The position numbers and the translations under genes were made by a program. Shown here piece by piece: positions 57,341 to 64,000 of a stretch of DNA of 64,000 nucleotides (positions are counted from its first letter, which is position 1; every line of letters starts with the position of its first letter). The DNA is from Cystobasidium ongulense (taxonomy: Eukaryota; Basidiomycota; Cystobasidiomycetes; Cystobasidiales; Cystobasidiaceae), in contig BQUP01000009.1 of the NCBI GenBank assembly GCA_022835595.1, forward strand, positions 186,001 through 250,000, read 5' to 3'. The notes under the pieces are model-generated. The model ran no database searches. It had not been told where the DNA came from and saw only the letters and a program-made list of their open reading frames with translations.

Positions 57341-58276
57341 TCACGCCGGGTCAAAGTATGCTATTGAGGACTTGATACCTCTTTCACTCCCGAATATGCG
57401 CTTATAAGGGCGATGCGCTTCTGGATTTGCTGAAGTATACGCTATAGCTGTAATTCGAATCGCTGTATCAGCACTGAACAGTGTCAAGCCCATCTGCACG
57501 ACAAATACAACATACTCGGGACCTTCATCTTCATCTTCATCTACATCTGTTCTGCTACCTTTCCTCCTCTGCTCTGCTTCGAGCTGTTCACGTCTTGCTC
57601 TCTTTTCAGCTCGTTGCTGTTCGACCTTTAAATCTTCAAGGTATCTTGCATGTTCACCAGTAGCTATCATTTCTTCGAAGGCTTCATCATCGCTATCTTC
57701 TTGATACGATGTGGTTGTGCTTGAAGATGCCCTGGATGGACGTGCGCTCGGTCTAAGAGTGGCTCGGGGACGAGGGTTGTCGCGCGCAGCTTTGAAATGA
57801 GACATTGGTCCCGGTCCATCATCTTCAGCAGCGGGAGTTTCGGAGCTCCCTTTCTTGCTACGTTCCAGTTGAGCTTCTTCTCGAACTCGACGCGTTTGAT
57901 GAGCGCAGTTCGCTAAATGGCGAACGCGTTCTGCTCTTGTGCCCTTTCGCCAGTAGAGTCTCTTGACTGTCGGTGAAACAAAAGTATCAGTAGATAATGT
58001 GGTCAGACCATACGATGGAAATCGCCTACTCTGACCATCTTTCTTCAATAGCTCTTTCTGTCTCTGCGATTCTTTCATACATTTATCATTTTGAATGTCT
58101 TGCTTCTTGACCTGAAGATGAGATAAGCAAGCTTTGCAAGTTTCTTTCGTCGGTATGGTGGGATGAGAAATGAAGTAGTCGGGGAGTTTGGCTAGCATGG
58201 CAATGCTAGTATATAGCTTATCCAGATCCGAGTGCTTCGAGAATGTTGGTGTCTCCAACGCAGCTGAGACCGCCAA
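57341..58276 (-). CDS. unrecognised charged protein, 311 aa
   Basis: One open frame from MAVSAALETPTFSKHSDLDK. The N-terminal 100 residues look ordered, with TKETCKACLSHLQVKKQDIQ (C-x2-C) and FPSYGLTTLSTDTFVSPTVK. The middle is Ser/Arg-rich, followed by an acidic/basic helical stretch (about 195-240, EEMIATGEHARYLEDLKVEQ), which may form a coiled coil. Hydrophobic residues near 245-275 (YVVFVVQMGLTLFSADTAIR) are not long enough for a sure membrane span. No family recognised. Intron signals inside the frame are weak, so I keep it as one exon. Confidence 0.6.
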   Translation of the reverse strand: MAVSAALETPTFSKHSDLDKLYTSIAMLAKLPDYFISHPTIPTKETCKACLSHLQVKKQDIQNDKCMKESQRQKELLKKDGQSRRFPSYGLTTLSTDTFVSPTVKRLYWRKGTRAERVRHLANCAHQTRRVREEAQLERSKKGSSETPAAEDDGPGPMSHFKAARDNPRPRATLRPSARPSRASSSTTTSYQEDSDDEAFEEMIATGEHARYLEDLKVEQQRAEKRARREQLEAEQRRKGSRTDVDEDEDEGPEYVVFVVQMGLTLFSADTAIRITAIAYTSANPEAHRPYKRIFGSERGIKSSIAYFDPA

Positions 58277-58631
58277 TTGAGGTGAGGTTCTGGAGCCAGA
58301 ATGTCTTCATATACCTATATCTTGCGCATAGAGCAGACTTCTTCGCTCAATAGCACTGATGGGTCATAATCTCGATGCCATGTCCAAGGTTAGACGGTTT
58401 GCCACAAGGTGTAAACAGATGCTCGTCGAAGCAGGACCACACTGAAGCCTAGAAGAGCAGAGTGGGCGCTATGGCATGCAGCGTGTGTGTCCAGCTCGCA
58501 GAGAATGATATTCGAGCAGTTGGATGAAGCAGAAAGACCGGATCAAGCTGGACGACGAGGGCAAGCAGCTGCTCCGACGCGGTTGACCAGCTTGCAACTC
58601 GAACAAGCAAGAACGACACTCGACACTCATC
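58277..58631. other. intergenic, divergent
   Basis: 355 bases between divergent genes; likely shared promoter. No gene seen. Confidence 0.4.
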
Positions 58632-59682
58632 ATGAACACCGCACCCTTCCAGTCAGGCATGCTGTGCCTGCGCATGTCGGCCCATGCTTCCGGCCGTAGC
58701 CCAGTGCTGCCTTCGCACTTTTCAACCATGACGAGAGCAAGGCTCCACACTGTCCGACAATCTGGTCCCGCAAAGCAAGCGACATGCAGCTCGGTAGTCT
58801 CAAGAGCGTCCATGCAATTCTCCAGAGCACGTTTCGCATCCACTTCCGTCCCTCCGCCAGGCTCTACAGCTTCACCTAATGCCTCCATGCCGTGGGCAGA
58901 GTACTTCAGGCTACGCAAGAGCCGAAGAGTCTGGGGCACTGTAGCTGCTATCCCTACAACTCTGGCTGGTGTAATGATTGGAGGAGGTGCGCTGATGGCT
59001 TTGTCTCTCTGGACGGTTGAAAAGCGCTGAATCGATCTATACGCACACACAGGCTATTTCGCTAATCTACAATCGAATCCAAATGAATTAATCTTCGGTG
59101 TGGAACCAATTTGGGTCTGTGAGTGCCGTCTTCTATACAATCATATCGATATCTTGAGCTTATGCCAACCCGTTTGCAGACTCTATCGCCATTATCGGAT
59201 GCGTTGGTGTCGGCTGGCTCTCTGGACCTATACTCGGCAATGCGTTATGGCGATTAGCGCACAGAAAGGTACTCGGCAGAGTCGAAGTGATGGATAATGT
59301 ATTCCTGAACCACATCAAGAATAAGCGCGTGGACCCAAGCAGACAGAGTGTGAACAATCCAGTGAGTTTGCATAAACGCCACTTGCCTCCGCTTTGGCAA
59401 GGGTTGACGGCAGCTCGTCGTGTTTCACTCAAACTCTTTCAGGTACCTGACTACTACGGTGAGAAGATTGGCTCGATGAAAGGCTACAGACAATGGCTCC
59501 GAGACCAGGCTACGTATCGCCGCAAAGCCGGTAAGTTGCTGTTGTCTGACTGTGGCCCACCAGGAGCATCGGATCTGACATCCTCCTCAATCGCCTACCT
59601 TCGACTATGTCTTACCTGCGTTTGGCTGTGTCATTGCCCACTTCCTTCAACGTCTGTAGCTTTTGGAGCTCCTGACCTGTGA
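58632..59682 (+). CDS. PAM17: mitochondrial import motor subunit PAM17, 237 aa
   Basis: Five exons (58632-58986, 59053-59118, 59180-59361, 59443-59530, 59660-59682) give 237 codons. An Arg/Ser-rich presequence of about 70 residues fits matrix import. Then come WAEYFRLRKSRRVWGTVAAI and a first span (AIPTTLAGVMIGGG), with ELIFGVEPIWVYSIAIIGCV as the second, WLSGPILGNALWRLAHRK, and the family block NKRVDPSRQSVNNPVPDYYG followed by EKIGSMKGYRQWLRDQ. In yeast Pam17 sits in the inner membrane next to TIM23 and helps the import motor. The first intron uses donor 58987; unspliced reading would stop soon after. Confidence 0.93.
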
Positions 59683-59908
59683 TAAATTGCACGTGCGGTA
59701 AATCAATGCAATGTAACTTCTTTCACGTTTTGATGCATCAGCGAAGTAATCCTTGGTAAAGCTATAAAGTTGCCGGTATGATTACCTTATGTTGTCTGCT
59801 TTGCTACTTGCTTTCTTCTCTTCGGCGTGACTGCAATTCTACTTGCTTTCCACTCTGCTCTTTCTTGTCTACCTTGCTTCCTGTCCGTCCAACTGCATCA
59901 TCGACAAT

Positions 59909-61448
59909 ATGTTCTCGACACTTGCGCTGCCCATCGATGTGTCGCTTTTCTCGGTCGCAGCGTGCGCAGGCAGACGAACCACGGCAGCAGCAGGCTCTTC
60001 GACTCTTCGCAGTGTGCTGCTCGCGGAAGTACAGGCTCGCCGGCAGCTGCAAACAGTGAGCAGGCGGACGACCGGCAGCAACCTCCAGAGAAGCTACTCG
60101 ACAACAAGCGAAGAGAGCAATGGCAGTGATACGACCTTCGCGTCCAACTCTTCAAGTTCCTCGTCCTCGTCTGGTGCATCCGCGAGCACGCCTCCGACAG
60201 AAGCGTCCGTCAGCAGCGGCAGCAGCGGGACTACTTCACCCATCTTTCAATTCCTACTCTCAGTCTCATTCTTAGGCAAACCAGCACATCCAGATGATCC
60301 AAGCTCATACTCTTTCACCTTCTCCCCTAATTCACCTGTAAAATTATGGAGAGATTCACAGTTGAACAAGTATGGGAGAGATTGGAAAGGTAAAGGCAAG
60401 AATAGAGAGCATGATGCTGGTGATGACTTTTTCTTCTTGGATAATATTGTCAACAAAGAGAGTGCCTCAATTGGGTTGGCCAGTCATAATGCTGCTTTTG
60501 GTGTTGCAGATGGTATGTCTATACATGGCTCATTACTTTATGAACGTGCATCATACTGATGTGCCGTTATTCGACAACAGGTGTCGGAGGATGGTCAGAA
60601 TCAGGTGTTGATCCTGGCGTGTTCAGTCAAGCATTGATGTACTATGCACAAAAGACGACGGATGACCTTCGAGCCGAAGCTACCAAATCAGGAGATCAAG
60701 AAGTTGGAAGTCCGGTATACCCTCATGATATTCTCAGGTCGGCTTATGATGCCGTCATGCAAGATAAGGAGGTCGTGGCCGGTAAGTTACGTGCAGATAA
60801 ATAGCTTGGACTCGCATTCTGACTCTCTGGTATGAACTGCAGGCTCGAGTACAGCTACAATAGTCACGTTAGATGGGCACCAAGGCACAATGAGGGCGGC
60901 GAAGTAAGCATTATTCAAGCTTAGAAGATTTCTTTCAGGCAAACTGACTAGCTTTCCCGTCTTTTAGCTTGGGAGACTCTTCATTTGCAATTGTCCGGTC
61001 AGACAAGGTCGTACATCAGCAACCACCACAACAGCACTACTTCAATTGTCCCTTCCAGTTAAGCAAGCTCCCGCCATCAATGCACGGTGATCCAAGAAGC
61101 ATAGTGGACGAGGCCAACCAAGCAGATCTATTCGAAACCCAATTACAAGATGGTGATATAATTATAGCTTTCACAGATGGGTTTGGCGATAATGTGTTCA
61201 TGCGAGAAGTGGAAGTATTGTTACAAAGGTTACGAGATCAAAAAGAATACAATGTAGGAGACGGATTTGAACAACAGTATGCGGATAAAATTGCAGATTC
61301 TTTAGTTAGTTATGCTAAGTTATGTAGCGAGAAAAAGGATAAACAAAGCCCGTTTGAATTGGAGGCTAAGAGGAATAAAATGATTTATAAAGGTGGAAAA
61401 GTAGATGACATTTGTGTAGCTGTTGCATTGGTCAAGCAGGTAAATTAG
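59909..61448 (+). CDS. PTC7: PTC7-type PP2C protein phosphatase, 448 aa
   Basis: Exons 59909-60512, 60581-60781, 60843-60903 and 60968-61448 give 448 codons. The start MFSTLALPIDVSL opens an Arg/Ser-rich N-terminus compatible with mitochondrial targeting. PP2C motifs follow: FFLDNIVNKESASIGLASHN, then GVADGVGGWSESGVDPGVFS (metal-binding Asp in ADGVGG), ILRSAYDAV, SSTATIVTLDG, NLGDSSFAIVRSDKVV and the late TDGFGDNVF and DDICVAVALV with their Asp ligands. PTC7 is a mitochondrial Mg/Mn-dependent Ser/Thr phosphatase linked in yeast to coenzyme Q synthesis. All four joins fall in conserved sequence. Confidence 0.92.
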
Positions 61449-61687
61449 CTGGTTTGGCATTCTTTATAATCACATGCATATCGGTGATAGGTTTGTCATA
61501 GAGAGTAGAACCCGTTAGCATTCTTGCAATATGGACGAGCAAGCGTTCGAAATTCATAAACCCCCACAAGAGGGGTCCGGATGCTGCTATTATTGACCAT
61601 CAAACGACTGTTCCCTTGCTGATAGTTGAAATGCACTACACTGCTGCTTGCCCACTGACTGACGATTCACGACAAAATGCTGTATGC

Positions 61688-62942
61688 TCATTTAATTTTC
61701 CCCAGCTTTTGCTCCTGCAGTATCCGCTGTTCCTCTTCCTTGTACCAATTCACGCCCTGTACTAGTCCTTCTTCCGTACTGATGACCGGTTCATACCCCA
61801 ACAATTTCCTCGCCTTATCGCAATTGTGCGTTCTCCAAGCTGTGGCATAGATTACAGTATGAGGCGTCAAGCCACTTCTCTTCAGACCGAACAAGTCTTG
61901 GAAGAATACAGTCACTATAGCCATTGCGTAAGCTAGCCAATATGGTATTACAATCTTGAAGGGCTGCTTATAACCATTATATTCGAACCACATCCTTTGA
62001 AAGTACGTCCATAATGGCCATGGTTCACAGCCTGTGATGTTGAAAATTTGGCCAGCTGCCGGACCAGGTTGATTTGGGTCGTTTGGGTCTAGCAGTTTCT
62101 CGTACGCTAAAATGTGTCCGTAGGTTACATTGTCGACGTGGTCCCAATCGCATTGAGCGGAGTTGTCTCCTACTTGAAAGACTGCTTGGCCGTGCTTCAT
62201 TACATCTAATCCTTGAGGGATGACCGTAGTGTCTCCGGGTCTAGGAGAAGGAAGAATTATTCACACATTAGTATACAATACACACGTCAGAATAGCAGGG
62301 GTTGACCAGCTCACCCTGTAAAGCTAGCAGGCCGAATAGCACAAGTATACATTCCATTCTTGCCATTCGCGTCAATGACGACTCGCTCGCCGACAGCTTT
62401 GCTAGCGCCATAGACGGACTTGGCATCGTCTTCCGAAACAGTAGGATAGGTTTCATCGGCGTTTATGATGTGCTTCCCAGAGAAAATAGCAGCTGTGCTA
62501 CTAGTGAAGATGAGTTTCTTTACTCCAGCTGCGAGACATGCATCGACGGCGGCTCGAGTACCATGGACATTGACTTTCCATGCAGCTTCTTTAGCACTGT
62601 CGAAATGCGATGTAGCTGCTAAAAAGACTGTCTTCGCTCCTGTTGCGCGCAGAGCAGAGTCGATCGACGAGGGCGAGGTGATATCTGATTGAATCCAGTC
62701 CCAGTGCTCTGCATGGCGCAGGCGTGTCCGAGACGACGAGTACAGCTTTACTGAGCTTCCGTATCGCTTGTGCAGGTCGCGAAGCAGGCAGCTCCCGAGG
62801 AAGCCTGGTCGCAATCCAGTCTCAGTGATGTGTACCAGAACACGTCCACCAAAAGCTCACCCTCGCCGCCGATGACTATGATGGTATGCAGGCCATCTAC
62901 AGACGTTGATGCTGTACTACCACCAGCCGATGGATCCGCCAT
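61688..62942 (-). CDS. ERG26: sterol-4-alpha-carboxylate 3-dehydrogenase (ERG26), 374 aa
   Basis: Exons 62942-62861, 62804-62315 and 62240-61688 give 374 codons. The Rossmann loop IIVIGGEGFLGSCLLRDLHK is joined across intron 1. VFLAATSH, NVHGTRAAVDACLAAGVKKL, FTSSTAAIFSG and the catalytic Tyr-x3-Lys in YGASKAVGE follow, then IRPASFTGPGDT. The C-terminal half (DWDHVDNVTYGHILAYEKLL, FNITGCEPWPLW) matches 3-beta-HSD/ERG26, and a hydrophobic stretch (IPYWLAYAMAIVTVFFQDLF) may tie it to the ER. It oxidises and decarboxylates the C4-carboxyl sterol in ergosterol synthesis. It is head to head with the next gene, about 670 bases apart. Confidence 0.9.
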
Positions 62943-63613
62943 AGCTGAGTAGGAGTGATGTTGGGCCAATGCAACACCCATGCAGCTGTTATGCTCGTTG
63001 ATGCATCGCAACAGTGGCAACAGGAGCGGTGTTCGGGAAAAGGAACGTATACCTCTGTCTATCAAGAGACCGGAAACTCCTACTACACGATCTATGGCAT
63101 CTATACACACTCCTCTGGACCTCTGCCAGTGCCAGTGTGCAGACAGACCTCGAAGAAGCCCGATCACGTCGTCGTGTCAATGTCCAGTATCCTGTAAATC
63201 CAGAAGCCTGTACGAGGTACTCGAGTCTGAAGATTGTGGGCTCATCAGGACTACAGTCATGCGGTTCCAGTCGCAGTCTCGGTGCAGACCGTCGAGTCCC
63301 ACTGCTGGCACGTGCCCGGATGCCCAACAAGACAAACTGCAACAATTTTACTCTGGTAACAAGAATGAACAAGCTGCATGGCCTCTGGACAGCGATGACA
63401 CAGAAGAACATCCTGTCAAGATATGTCACGCTCGAGGCCAGTACTGCTACGCGTAAATACTGTATTTCTGAAGAAAGTAAGGCTGGTGGAAGCGGGAAAT
63501 CATTCTGGAGAAGCCGGGCGGGTGCAATGTGGGTCCCGCTGCGGGAGTCGCGACTTGAACATCAGGCGGCTTTCCTTGACTTTGTTGACGTTCAATATTC
63601 CACGACAACAGCC
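62943..63613. other. intergenic, divergent promoter
   Basis: 671 bases between ERG26 and the monooxygenase. Long open frames on both strands carry no family signal. No gene called. Confidence 0.4.
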
Positions 63614-64000
63614 ATGCCGTCTGTCATCATCATTGGCGCAGGTGCGTAGCTGTCGCAGATATGCCCGTCGCATTCTGCCGGCCCACATCTAACCGATCAC
63701 TGTATCCACTTCACATCTATTGTGTAGGTCTTGCTGGACTGGCAGCTGCCATCTCGATACAGTCTGAAGACTTCCAAGTCACTGTACTCGAATCTACGAA
63801 GGAGCTAACTGAAGTTGGAGCAGGCTTGCAAATCGTAAGCTTGTAAACCTGGAGCCCACACCACCTTACTGAAACAAGAGTGCTCTACTAGACACCCCAA
63901 TCCGTTCGAAGCTTCAAGAAATGGGGAATCGCAGATAGATTAGAGCCTCTAGCAGCGAACCCCAAGACTTTTACTATACACCGTTATTCAGACGGAGCAG
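63614..64000 (+). CDS. FAD-dependent monooxygenase (salicylate-hydroxylase-like), 5' end only
   Basis: The start MPSVIIIGAG begins an FAD-binding fold. Spliced over two introns (exons 63614-63641, 63728-63834, 63892 on), it reads IIIGAGLAGLAAAISIQSED, the GxGxxG dinucleotide loop, then VTVLESTKELTEVGAGLQIT and PQSVRSFKKWGIADRLEPLA. The EVGAGLQITPQSVR segment is typical of group A aromatic-ring hydroxylases such as salicylate hydroxylase. The gene leaves the window, so substrate class and DG/GD motifs cannot be checked. Confidence 0.85.

Overview
The window is eukaryotic and reads as a compact, intron-rich fungal genome, most likely a basidiomycete (inference). Almost every gene is cut by short GT..AG introns, mostly 35-115 nt with GTRNGT-type donors. 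The gene set is fungal: a White-Collar-2-type PAS/GATA factor, a Zn2Cys6 factor, MRP51, PAM17, ERG26, KCS1 and a Pga1-like GPI factor. I saw no rRNA or tRNA gene, no CRISPR array, and no virus-like or other recognisable transposable element. There is one 135-base run of N at 49692-49826.

Layout, 1-21 kb: an NmrA-like NAD(P)-binding protein (minus strand, cut by the window edge) lies head to head with the meiotic helicase MER3/HFM1. Then come two tandem SET-domain paralogues, both interrupted, a Zn2Cys6 regulator, a decayed GNAT acetyltransferase, the WC-2-like photoresponse factor and ribosomal protein eL6. 21-45 kb: inositol hexakisphosphate kinase KCS1 with a very long disordered head, a TilS-type tRNA(Ile)-lysidine synthetase, MRP51, a PRXL2/AhpC-TSA-like protein with a long disordered head, two unrecognised proteins, a Pga1-like ER protein, nucleoside diphosphate kinase, a SIRT5-type sirtuin and a type II membrane sulfotransferase.

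45.8-51.8 kb is the accessory part. It holds a same-strand array of small (67-108 aa) proteins, most built as signal peptide, short variable ectodomain, one membrane span and short basic tail, with no family I recognise. At least four units (three genes and a gene-less remnant), and probably a fifth, share a homologous upstream block. One copy has lost its signal peptide, and one unit keeps only promoter and 3' end. This birth-and-death array, with its local duplications and the assembly gap, is the best candidate here for an undescribed system.

52-64 kb returns to housekeeping: an ISWI remodeller in 15 exons whose first exon has two codons, an unrecognised acidic protein, mitochondrial import factor PAM17, a PTC7-type PP2C phosphatase, sterol dehydrogenase ERG26, and the start of an FAD monooxygenase running off the end.

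Several genes serve the mitochondrion (MRP51, TilS, PAM17, PTC7 and perhaps the sirtuin), but they are scattered and do not form a cluster. Exon joins were worked out by eye from splice signals, reading phase and family motifs. Where I give a protein length, the exon lengths sum to a whole number of codons.
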